From Candidatus Frankia alpina (GTDB lineage Bacteria > Actinomycetota > Actinomycetes > Frankiales > Frankiaceae): DNA of 64,000 nucleotides. The stretch lies in the NCBI RefSeq assembly GCF_902806485.1, contig NZ_CADCWT010000004.1, positions 1 through 64,000 of the forward strand. Reading direction: 5' to 3'. The translations under genes and the position numbers were made by a program. Position 1 is the first letter of the stretch, and the number at the start of each line of letters is the position of its first letter. Under the pieces are notes generated by a model, which was given only the letters and a program-made list of their open reading frames with translations, had not been told where the DNA came from and did no database searches. Positions 1-7,435 of the stretch are shown here, piece by piece.

Positions 1-567
1 CGCGTCCCCGCGCATCTGCTCGGGTGCCATCCACGCCAGGGTCCCGATCACGTGCCCGGTGCGGGTCAACGTGCTGCTGTCGCTGATGTGGGCGACGCCG
101 AAATCGATCACCTTCGGCCCGTCCCACGCCAGCAGGATGTTCGACGGCTTCAGATCGCGGTGCACGACGCCCGCAGCATGGATGGCGACCAGTGCGTCGG
201 CCAGCCCGACCGCGAGACCGCGGACGAGATGGTTCTCCAGCCGGCCGCGAGCCCGGACCGCCTCGGCCAGGCTGATGCCTTCGACGTACTCGGTGACCAT
301 CCACGGTGCCGGGGCGTTGGTGTCGGCGTCGAGCACGGCGGCTACCGCGTTGCCCCGCACGCGCAGCGCCGCGTGGACCTCGCGCTCGAACCTGCTGCGG
401 AACTCGGCGTCCTCGGCGAGTTCCTCGGCGGCCACCTTCACCGCGACCGCGTGTTGTTCCGGGGTGAAGCCGAGATAGACGGTTCCCATGCCACCGGCCC
501 CGATGCGGTTCTGCAGACGGTACGGGCCGATCTGGCGAGGGTCGTCCTCCAGCAGCGGTGTGAGCAT
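1..567 (-). CDS. Ser/Thr protein kinase, N-terminal part (cut by window edge)
   Basis: The first 189 residues of a Hanks-type eukaryotic-like kinase, running off the left edge. The order is a glycine loop (RIGAGGMGTVYLG), the ATP lysine in VAVKV, the catalytic loop HRDLKPSN, the metal site as DFG (VIDFGVAH) and the APE-equivalent segment WMAPEQM. All key catalytic residues are present, so an active kinase that phosphorylates proteins on Ser/Thr is expected. The ATG at 567 follows a GAGGAG box; an in-frame GTG four codons upstream is possible. The C-terminal half, where membrane and sensor domains usually lie, is outside the window. It is divergent from the carboxyltransferase gene. Confidence 0.9.
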   Translation of the reverse strand, partial: MLTPLLEDDPRQIGPYRLQNRIGAGGMGTVYLGFTPEQHAVAVKVAAEELAEDAEFRSRFEREVHAALRVRGNAVAAVLDADTNAPAPWMVTEYVEGISLAEAVRARGRLENHLVRGLAVGLADALVAIHAAGVVHRDLKPSNILLAWDGPKVIDFGVAHISDSSTLTRTGHVIGTLAWMAPEQMRGDA

Positions 568-824
568 CCTTCTCCTCACTCCACTGATCTCGCGGGTGTG
601 GTGCGGGCACCCACCCACTCAGGGCGCTGTGAACGAAAGGGTATGTCGCTGACTGCCGTGAAGCAGACTGCACGGTAGGTCACAGATGTCCCTTCCCTTC
701 GTCGTCGTAAGACATCCGAGCATCGCCCGGGGTGCCGCCGGTGAGCGTCTCGGTGCGGCGTGTCCTGCAACACCGCCTGCGCCCGCGCAACCGGTCAGGC
801 CGCCACCGGCCGCAAGATGCGGAC

Positions 825-2303
825 ATGGACAGTGACAGCCGACCAGGACGGCAGACGTCCGCCGACTGGCGGACGAATCTGCTCGCCGGTATCACGTTGG
901 GGCCGTCGACCGCCCCCGCGGTCAACCGCTCTGGCTGGCCGGACTACGACGGACGGCCGGCGCTTAGGTGGGGGACCGGCCTGATCGCGGGTGTGCCGGC
1001 GGTCGCCGCGGTCTGGGACTTCGCCGTCCACGGCGGCAGCTTCGGCGAGGCAGACGCCGCCGGTTTCGCGGCGGCCGCGGCCGCCGCGGTCACGAGCCGC
1101 CGTCCGCTGGTGTCGTTCCTGCGCAGCGGCGGTACCCGGCTGCAGGAGGGGGTCGCCGGGCTCGTCGGGCTGCCCCGCGCGGCCCTCGCCCTCGCGGCCC
1201 TCGACGCGGCCGGGGTCGGCCACGTCGCCATCGCCGACCAGCCGACGACCGGCGGGGTCTGGGTCACCATCGGCTCGCGCTGCGATGTGCGCTGCGCAGT
1301 GGCCGGGGCGACGGTCGGCTTCTCCGGTCCCCGCGTGGTCGCCGCGACGACCGGGACGCCGCCGCCCGCCGGCAGCCACACCGCGGCGTCCGCCCTCGCA
1401 GGCGGCCTCGTCGACGCCGCGCTCGCACCCGACGCCGTCGCGGGCTGGCTGCGCCGGGCGCTGACCGCACTGACCCCGCTGACCCCCCCAAGCCCCGAGC
1501 CGGCGACCCGGGCGCCGACGCCGACGGTCCCGCGGCCGGCGTGGGCCGGTGTGCCGGCGGGCTTCGAACAGGTGGCCGCCCGCTCCGGCTGGGAGCAGGT
1601 GACGGCGGCCCGGACCGGCGAGCGACCGGACGGGGTGGCGGTGCTGTGCGCGCTGCTGCCCGACGGGGTCGACCTCGTCGGGCCCGATCCGCTGGTCGGT
1701 GCCCGGATCGGCGCCCTTCACGGCGGTGGCGGGATGCGCGCGGTGGTCGCCGCGGTCGGGGCCCGGCGCGGCAGCGCGCCGGGCCCCGCAGGATACCGGC
1801 TGCTTGTCCGGGCCGCCCAGCTGGCGGGCAAGCTCGGCGTCGGGCTGGTGACGCTCGTCGACACCCCCGGCGCGGCCGGCGACGCGCCCGCCGAAGCCGC
1901 CGGGATCGCCGCGGCGATCGGGGACGCGATGGCGGCGGTCCTGGCCTGCCCCTGTCCAACCGTGTCAGTCGTGCTCGGCGAGGGCGGTTCGGGCGGCGCG
2001 CTCGCCGCTACGGTGACCGATATGGTTGCTATGACTGTGGACAGCTACTTTACGGCGCTCTCTCCGGAGGGCACCGCGACGACCCTGCGCATTCCGGTCG
2101 AGCAGGCGGCGGACCGGGCGGGGCTGCGCCCGACGGATCTGTACCGGCTCGGTTTCGCCGACTGCCTGCTGCCCGCCACCGGCGCAGATCAGGTGGCGCA
2201 GGCGGCCACGGGACTGCTCGCCGAGCTCGCCTGGCAGGACCCGGTGCAGCGTCGGCGACGGCGCCAGCAGCGATGGTCGGCAGAACTATGTGACAGTCTG
2301 TAA
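825..2303 (+). CDS. Acetyl/acyl-CoA carboxylase carboxyltransferase, fused beta+alpha halves
   Basis: 492 residues from the ATG at 825. The N-terminal half resembles AccD (crotonase fold: WDFAVHGGSFGEAD, then SGGTRLQEGVAGL). The C-terminal half resembles AccA (GYRLLVRAAQLAGKLG, VTLVDTPGA, VVLGEGGSGGALA, LSPEGTATTL). Such proteins transfer carboxyl from carboxybiotin to acetyl- or acyl-CoA to make malonyl-CoA for lipid synthesis. The four-cysteine zinc ribbon of bacterial AccD is absent, and no biotin carrier or carboxylase gene lies nearby. An upstream in-frame start at 732 would add 31 basic residues unlike the family, so 825 is preferred, although no good ribosome binding site precedes it. 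Its acyl-CoA substrate cannot be judged. Confidence 0.8.
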   Translation: MDSDSRPGRQTSADWRTNLLAGITLGPSTAPAVNRSGWPDYDGRPALRWGTGLIAGVPAVAAVWDFAVHGGSFGEADAAGFAAAAAAAVTSRRPLVSFLRSGGTRLQEGVAGLVGLPRAALALAALDAAGVGHVAIADQPTTGGVWVTIGSRCDVRCAVAGATVGFSGPRVVAATTGTPPPAGSHTAASALAGGLVDAALAPDAVAGWLRRALTALTPLTPPSPEPATRAPTPTVPRPAWAGVPAGFEQVAARSGWEQVTAARTGERPDGVAVLCALLPDGVDLVGPDPLVGARIGALHGGGGMRAVVAAVGARRGSAPGPAGYRLLVRAAQLAGKLGVGLVTLVDTPGAAGDAPAEAAGIAAAIGDAMAAVLACPCPTVSVVLGEGGSGGALAATVTDMVAMTVDSYFTALSPEGTATTLRIPVEQAADRAGLRPTDLYRLGFADCLLPATGADQVAQAATGLLAELAWQDPVQRRRRRQQRWSAELCDSL

Positions 2304-2395
2304 TCTCTTTGTATTTCTCGGCCTGATCCCGGCGAGGTCGGGTGAACGCACACGAGCCCACCTGGCGACGGTGCGACGAAGGAGAGTGATCGAAC

Positions 2396-3478
2396 ATCGG
2401 CGAGCCGGCACCACCAGCGCCCAAGCGGGCACCGACGGCACCGGTCGCGGGGGTCTGGGGGGTCGCGAGGCCTCGCAGCCGCGCACTCGTCGCGGGTCTG
2501 CGTGCCACCGGGGACAACGCCCGCGGCCTCGCCGTCGAGGCAGCCTGGATCGCGGCCCATCTGGCCCTCTATCCGGCGAGCGCGCTGCGCCGCCAGCCGG
2601 ACCGGGACGACGAACCGTACTCCCTCGACGATCTGCCCCCGCTGCAGCGTGGCCTTCAGGTCCACGCGCCCGATGCGGCGGGGACGCCGATCCTGCTCGT
2701 CCACGGGCTGGTCGACAACCGTTCGGTCTTCGTCCGCCTGCACCATCAGCTACGCCGACGGGGCTTTCGCCGGGTTCGAGCGGTCGAGTTGCCCCTGTGG
2801 ACCACCACCGTCGAGGACGGCGCCCGGCTGCTCGCCGACTCGGTGACGGCCGCGGCGGGCGACGGCGGCCGCGTGCACGTCGTCGCCCATTCCCTGGGCG
2901 GACTGGTGGCCCGCTACCACGTTCAGCGAATGGGCGGCGACCGGCAGGTCGACACGCTGATCACCCTCGCCACCCCGCACGGCGGCACCCGGCTGGCCGA
3001 GCTGGTGCCCCGAGCTCTGCCCTATCCCCTGCTCGCCCAGTTACGGCCGGGCTCGCCGCTGCTGGCCGAGCTCAGCAGGCCGGCCCCGGGATGCCGGACG
3101 CGGTTCATCGCGGTCGCCGCCGGCCGGGACACGGTGGTCCGCCCGCCCCAGGCCGCGCTCGAGCATCCGGATCTGAACTCCGTGAACATCACCGTCCCCG
3201 GGCTCGGGCATCACTCGCTGGCGTTCAACGGGGCAGTGGCCCGCCAGGTTGCCGGGTGGCTTGCCGAGACGGTGCCGTCAGAGCTTCTCAACGGGGGCGT
3301 AGCGCAGCAGCAGGCGCTTGGTCCCGGCGTCGGCGCCGAAGTCGATCGTCGCCTCGGCCGAATCCCCCACCCCGCCGGTGGCGACGACGACACCGAGGCC
3401 GAAGCTGTCATGGGTCACCCGGTCGCCTTGGCTCAGTTCCAGCACGGGCCGGGCCGCCGGGCGCCCGGCGAATGGTGA
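2396..3478 (+). CDS. Lipase-like alpha/beta hydrolase (PGAP1/class 2 lipase type)
   Basis: The reading frame opens after a TGA at 2387 and codes for a clear alpha/beta hydrolase: oxyanion segment ILLVHGLVDNR, nucleophile elbow VVAHSLGGLVARY, TLATPHGGT, and a late His in GLGHHS. It probably hydrolyses esters or lipids. No ATG or GTG occurs in frame before the conserved part. The frame begins with ATC (2396), about 11 nt after an AAGGAG box; CTG near 2498 and TTG at 2789 (too short) are other options. The true start is therefore uncertain, and a sequencing error or frame slip is possible. The last ~200 nt run antisense into the 3' end of the helicase gene, so the C-terminal ~66 residues are not family-like. 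Confidence 0.6.
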   Translation: MGEPAPPAPKRAPTAPVAGVWGVARPRSRALVAGLRATGDNARGLAVEAAWIAAHLALYPASALRRQPDRDDEPYSLDDLPPLQRGLQVHAPDAAGTPILLVHGLVDNRSVFVRLHHQLRRRGFRRVRAVELPLWTTTVEDGARLLADSVTAAAGDGGRVHVVAHSLGGLVARYHVQRMGGDRQVDTLITLATPHGGTRLAELVPRALPYPLLAQLRPGSPLLAELSRPAPGCRTRFIAVAAGRDTVVRPPQAALEHPDLNSVNITVPGLGHHSLAFNGAVARQVAGWLAETVPSELLNGGVAQQQALGPGVGAEVDRRLGRIPHPAGGDDDTEAEAVMGHPVALAQFQHGPGRRAPGEW

Positions 3479-5746
3479 GTTCGGCAGCGACCTGCGCGCC
3501 GGCCCGCTCCCCCCGCCCGTGCCCGACCCGAATCCGCCGGAGCCACCCCAGGGCCGGGCGGCCGGCTCCGGCGCCGCCTCAACGAGACGGCGCCAGTCGA
3601 CCAGCGCGTCGGGCACCTCGCCGAGGAACCTCGACGGCGGGTTGTAGGCCGGCTGCCCCCAGGCACTGCGGACGACGGAACGGGTCAGATACAGCCGGGA
3701 GCGGGCCCGGGTGACCCCCACGTAGGCCAACCGGCGTTCCTCCTCCAGCTGGGTGGGGTCGCCCAGGGTCCGCAGGTGGGGGAAGACGCCGTCCTCCAGG
3801 CCGGTGAGGAAGACGACGGGGAACTCCAGGCCCTTGGCGCTGTGCAGGGTCATGAGGGTGACGACGCCATCGGAGCCGTCGTCGGTGGGGATCTGGTCGG
3901 CGTCGGCGACCAGCGAGACCTGCTCGAGGAACTCGGCGAGAGTGCCCTCTGGACTGCGCTCGGTGAACTCCTGGACGACCCCGACCAGTTCCTGGAGGTT
4001 CTCGACCCGCCCCTGGGCCTCCGCCGTGTCCTCCGCGACGAGCTCGGAAAGGTAACCGGTGCGTTCGCGGGCCGCCTCGACGACGGCCACCGGCCCGTTC
4101 GCCTCGACCGCGCGCAGCTCGGTGAGCAACGCCGTGAACTCACGCACGGCCTTCGCCGAGCGGGTGGCAATCCCCGGCACCTCACCGACGCGCTCCAGCG
4201 CCGCGGCGAAGCCGATCCGCTCGACCTCGGCGAAGCCGGCCAGCGCCGCCTCCGCCCGGTCCCCGATGCCACGCCGCGGCACGTTGAGGATGCGGCGCAG
4301 GTTCACCGTGTCGTTCGGGTTGACCAGCACCCGCAGGTAGGCGAGCAGGTCGCGGATCTCCCGACGCTCGTAGAAGCGCACCCCGCCGACGACCCGGTAG
4401 GGCAGCCCGACCCGGACGAAGATCTCCTCGAAGACGCGGCTCTGCGCGTTGGTCCGGTAGAACACCGCGACGCCCGCGGGCCGGGCCAGCCCCGCATCGG
4501 TGAGCCGGTCGACCTCCTCGGCGACGAAGGCGGCCTCGTCGTGCTCGTTGTCGGCGACGAAGCCGACGATCTTCTCTCCGTCGCCGGCATCGGACCACAG
4601 CCGCTTCGCCTTGCGCTGGTTGTTGCGCGCGATCACCCCGTTCGCGGCGGACAGGATGGTCTGGGTGGAGCGGTAGTTCTGCTCCAGCAGGATCACCGCG
4701 GCGTTGGGGAAATCCTCCTCGAACTCCACGATGTTGCGGATGTTCGCCCCGCGGAAGGCGTAGATCGACTGGTCGGCGTCGCCGACGACGCAGAGCTCCG
4801 CGGGCGGCACGGCACCCGACGCCCACGTGGCGGTCGAGACCGGTGGGTCCGCCGCCGCCGGGGCGTCGGCATCGACGTGCGCGGGCTGACCGACGAGTTC
4901 CCGCACGAGGACGTACTGGGCGTGGTTGGTGTCCTGGTACTCGTCGACCAGCACGTGCCGGAACCGGCGCCGGTAGTGCTCGGCCACGTCGGGGAATGCC
5001 TGGAGCACGTTGACCGCCATCATGATCAGGTCATCGAAGTCGAACGCGTTGGCCTGGGCCAGCCGCTGCTGGTAGGCGGCGTAGACCTCGGCGACGGTGC
5101 GCTCCTGGTGGCTGCTCGCCCGATCCCGCGCGGCCTCCCAGTCGATCAGTTCGTTCTTCAGGTTGCTGATCTGCGCGGCCAGGCCGCGCGCGGGGTGTCG
5201 CTTCGGGTCAAGGTCGAGATCCCGGGTGACCATTGTGATCAGCCGCTGCGCGTCCGCGGCGTCGTAGATGGAGAAGGAGGACCCGTAGCCGAGCCGCTTC
5301 GCCTCCGACCGCAGGATGCGCACGCAGGCCGAGTGGAACGTGCTGACCCACATCTCCCGCGCCCGCGGACCGACCAGCGCACCGACCCGCTCCCGCATCT
5401 CGGCCGCGGCCTTGTTCGTGAATGTGATTGCCAGGACCTCTCCGGGACGGACGCCGCGAGCCGCCAGCAGGTAGGCGATGCGGTGGGCCAGCACCCGGGT
5501 CTTGCCCGAACCCGCGCCCGCCACGACCAGCAGCGGCGCGCCGATGTGCACCACCGCGGCCCGCTGCTGCGGGTTGAGCCCGTCGAGCAGGCCCTCGGCG
5601 TCGAGCCGGGGCGCCCCACCGCCCGCGTCGCCGCCTGCGGGTGGGGCGAGCACCGCCGGACCGAACAGGTCATAGGGCACGCCGCCGCCGGCGCCCGCGG
5701 CCGACTCGCCGAAGGCACCGGGGGACTCACCGAACAGAGTGCTCAT
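3278..5746 (-). CDS. pcrA: ATP-dependent DNA helicase UvrD/PcrA
   Basis: A superfamily 1A 3'-5' helicase of 822 residues, within the usual range for actinobacterial UvrD1/PcrA. It shows Walker A GAGSGKT (77-83), TFTNKAA, the Walker B VDEYQDTN, motif III GDADQSIYAFRGA, motif IV QNYRST and the late motif VTLMTLHSAKGLEFP. The C-terminus has the DRVTHDSFGLGVV tail found in PcrA. It unwinds DNA in nucleotide excision repair and displaces stalled or RecA-bound complexes. An insert of ~28 Ala/Pro/Asp-rich residues separates motifs II and III. The ATG at 5746 (MSTLFGESPG) is chosen; a longer frame upstream is Pro/Arg-rich and unlikely. Confidence 0.95.
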   Translation of the reverse strand: MSTLFGESPGAFGESAAGAGGGVPYDLFGPAVLAPPAGGDAGGGAPRLDAEGLLDGLNPQQRAAVVHIGAPLLVVAGAGSGKTRVLAHRIAYLLAARGVRPGEVLAITFTNKAAAEMRERVGALVGPRAREMWVSTFHSACVRILRSEAKRLGYGSSFSIYDAADAQRLITMVTRDLDLDPKRHPARGLAAQISNLKNELIDWEAARDRASSHQERTVAEVYAAYQQRLAQANAFDFDDLIMMAVNVLQAFPDVAEHYRRRFRHVLVDEYQDTNHAQYVLVRELVGQPAHVDADAPAAADPPVSTATWASGAVPPAELCVVGDADQSIYAFRGANIRNIVEFEEDFPNAAVILLEQNYRSTQTILSAANGVIARNNQRKAKRLWSDAGDGEKIVGFVADNEHDEAAFVAEEVDRLTDAGLARPAGVAVFYRTNAQSRVFEEIFVRVGLPYRVVGGVRFYERREIRDLLAYLRVLVNPNDTVNLRRILNVPRRGIGDRAEAALAGFAEVERIGFAAALERVGEVPGIATRSAKAVREFTALLTELRAVEANGPVAVVEAARERTGYLSELVAEDTAEAQGRVENLQELVGVVQEFTERSPEGTLAEFLEQVSLVADADQIPTDDGSDGVVTLMTLHSAKGLEFPVVFLTGLEDGVFPHLRTLGDPTQLEEERRLAYVGVTRARSRLYLTRSVVRSAWGQPAYNPPSRFLGEVPDALVDWRRLVEAAPEPAARPWGGSGGFGSGTGGGSGPARRSLPNSPFAGRPAARPVLELSQGDRVTHDSFGLGVVVATGGVGDSAEATIDFGADAGTKRLLLRYAPVEKL

Positions 5747-5836
5747 CAGACCTCGATCATACGTTCGACGCCGGACTGGTCGGGGCCGGGCTCGCCCGGG
5801 ACACGCCGCCTCCGGACGGACCGGGCAGCGGCCCGG

Positions 5837-5866
5837 CCAGGGGCGGCCAGGGGCGGCCAGGGGCGG
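5837..5866. repeat. 3 x 10-bp tandem repeat upstream of pcrA
   Basis: Three perfect copies of ccaggggcgg in the noncoding stretch between ilvA and pcrA. On the minus strand this lies about 90 nt before the pcrA start. No function is evident; simple slippage is likely. Confidence 0.8.
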
Positions 5867-5958
5867 CTCATCGTGGAGCGTCACGCGGCCGCGACGTCAC
5901 CGACCCGCGTATCGCCACCTTAAGGTCACCCCGGCCGCCGGCCGCCCGGCGGGCCGCC

Positions 5959-7200
5959 TCAGGCCGTGGTCCGCAGCCCGCCGGCATCCTCGATCGCCAC
6001 CGCCGCCATCGACTTGACCCGGCTGGCCACCCCGGGATCGATGTTGCCCCCCGACAGGATCGCCACGGTCGGCCCCTGGGCCAGGCCGCCGTGGCGCAGC
6101 AGCGCCGCGACCGGCGCGGCTCCGGCCGGCTCCACGGCGAGGCCGGTCCGGCGCAGCAGCACCATCGCCTCCCAGAAGGCGGCCTCGTCCACGGTCACCA
6201 CCTCGTCCACCAGCCTGGTGGCGAGCGCGAAGGTAAGCGCACCCGGCTCGCTCACGGCTATGCCGTCGGCGATCGTGCGGGCCGCCGCCGCCGGGCGGGT
6301 CGGGGCCGGCCGCCCGGACGGCCTGCTGCCGGGGATGACCGGGACGACCCGGGCCCGAGCCGAGGCACCGGGCAGGCCCGCATCCCCCGCCACGGACAGC
6401 CGGCGCCCCGCCCGCAGCGACGCGGCGAAGGCCGGCGCCAGGACCGACTGCACACCGATCACCCGCACGCCGGGCCGGCGCGCCCGCAGTGCCGCGGCGA
6501 CCCCCCCGAGCAGGCCCCCACCGCCCACGCCGACCAGAACGGTGCCCAGGTCCGGCACCTGGTCGAGCAGCTCAAGGCCGATCGTGCCCTGACCGGCCAC
6601 CACGGCCGGGTCGTCGAAGGGATGCACGAACAGGCGCCCGCCGCGGGCGGCGTAGTCGGCCGCGGCGGCGAGGGCGGCCTCCACCCCCCCGGGCACCTCC
6701 TCGACCCGCGCGCCCCACCGTCGGGTCCGGGCGACCTTGACCGGGTTCACCCCAGCCGGCACGAAGATCGTCGCGGGGACGCCGAAGGCGGCCGCCGCGA
6801 ACGCCACCCCTTGGGCGTGGTTGCCGGCACTGGCCGCAACGACGCCCCGGGCGCGCGCTGCCGGGTCCGCGGTCGCCACCCGGTGGTAGGCGCCGCGCAA
6901 TTTGAACGAGCCGGTGTGCTGCTCGTTCTCACACTTGAACCACACGGGCGTGCCGAGCGCTGCCGACAGGCCGGGATCACGCACGACCCGGGTCCGCCGC
7001 GCCACGCCGTCGAGCACCCCCCCCGCCGCCTCGATGGCCGAGACGCTCAGGTCCGCCCCACCGCCTGGGTCCGTACCGATCCCACGCTCCGCGTCGCCAC
7101 CTGGACCCGGGCCTGGACCCGCGTTCACCTCCGGCGGCCCGTCGGCGCCGGGGTCCCCGCCCCCGGACGTCGGTTGGTTGTCTGCGGCTGGTGCGGTCAT
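5959..7200 (-). CDS. ilvA: Threonine ammonia-lyase (threonine deaminase)
   Basis: A PLP fold-type II enzyme of 413 residues that deaminates L-threonine to 2-oxobutanoate, the first step toward isoleucine. The PLP lysine is K100 in HTGSFKLRGA, ASAGNHAQGVA is the substrate loop, and GVGGGGLLGG binds the PLP phosphate. No C-terminal ACT regulatory domain follows, so it is the short form (TdcB/IlvA1-like). The first ~50 residues are a Gly/Pro/Asp-rich extension, and a Pro/Arg insert (RPSGRPAPTRP) interrupts the catalytic region. The ATG at 7200 follows a GGGAGAGG box. It has its own promoter and a structured leader (see the features at 7249-7378). Confidence 0.9.
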   Translation of the reverse strand: MTAPAADNQPTSGGGDPGADGPPEVNAGPGPGPGGDAERGIGTDPGGGADLSVSAIEAAGGVLDGVARRTRVVRDPGLSAALGTPVWFKCENEQHTGSFKLRGAYHRVATADPAARARGVVAASAGNHAQGVAFAAAAFGVPATIFVPAGVNPVKVARTRRWGARVEEVPGGVEAALAAAADYAARGGRLFVHPFDDPAVVAGQGTIGLELLDQVPDLGTVLVGVGGGGLLGGVAAALRARRPGVRVIGVQSVLAPAFAASLRAGRRLSVAGDAGLPGASARARVVPVIPGSRPSGRPAPTRPAAAARTIADGIAVSEPGALTFALATRLVDEVVTVDEAAFWEAMVLLRRTGLAVEPAGAAPVAALLRHGGLAQGPTVAILSGGNIDPGVASRVKSMAAVAIEDAGGLRTTA

Positions 7201-7248
7201 GAGGCCTCTCCCGGCAGCTGTGCGGCCACCTCGCCGTGACCGCGGCAA

Positions 7249-7282
7249 CAAAAATGCCCCCCGCCGAGCAGGCGGAAGGCAT
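7249..7282 (-). terminator. Rho-independent terminator-like hairpin in the ilvA leader
   Basis: On the minus strand, GCCTTCCGCC (7280-7271) pairs with GGCGGGGGGC (7265-7256) around the loop TGCTC. Two more A-T pairs extend it, and ATTTTTG follows. It ends about 48 nt before the ilvA ATG, so it would stop ilvA transcripts unless prevented. It could also serve as the guaA terminator. Confidence 0.75.
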
Positions 7283-7313
7283 GGCGCGCGGACCCGGAGC
7301 TCGGGTGCGCGCC
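7283..7313 (-). promoter_or_regulatory. Upstream hairpin of the putative ilvA attenuator
   Basis: GGCGCGC-ACCCG pairs with CGGGT-(CC bulge)-GCGCGCC around an AGCTC loop. Its 5' arm starts at the stop codon of the 9-codon leader ORF, and its 3' arm abuts the terminator stem. That layout fits a pause or anti-terminator structure, but I could not draw a convincing alternative pairing with the terminator. Confidence 0.55.
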
Positions 7314-7342
7314 TAGGTAATGGCCATCTGGTGCACGTTCAC
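7313..7342 (-). CDS. Putative leader peptide VNVHQMAIT upstream of ilvA
   Basis: A nine-codon frame (GTG start at 7342, TAG at 7315-7313) encoding V-N-V-H-Q-M-A-I-T. The GTG sits about 8 nt after a -10-like hexamer, so translation could begin at or next to the transcript's 5' end without a leader. It contains two Val and ends Ile-Thr; Thr is the enzyme's substrate and Ile its end product. It is very short and could arise by chance. Confidence 0.4.
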   Translation of the reverse strand: MNVHQMAIT

Positions 7343-7349
7343 AGCTCTC

Positions 7350-7378
7350 AGCTTGCTCCGGACTTGCCAGGACGTCAA
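7350..7378 (-). promoter_or_regulatory. Putative ilvA promoter
   Basis: TTGACG (7378-7373), a 17-nt spacer, and CAAGCT (7355-7350). The -35 is near consensus and the -10 is a weaker fit. A start point near 7342-7343 would coincide with the GTG of the leader peptide. Confidence 0.5.
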
Positions 7379-7435
7379 ACCGGAGGCGCCCGGAGGCGGT
7401 CAGGGCCGCCGGGCCACCCCTGTCGACGGCCGGGC

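Noticed and set aside
2290-2900. Plus-strand GTG frame at 2386 with AAGGAGA, overlapping the lipase
   Set aside because: Its product is Arg/Gly-rich and lacks hydrolase motifs; the other frame carries the catalytic sequence.
3776-5923. Long plus-strand open frame across pcrA
   Set aside because: It is antisense to clear helicase motifs and its product has no recognisable domain; high GC keeps antisense frames open.
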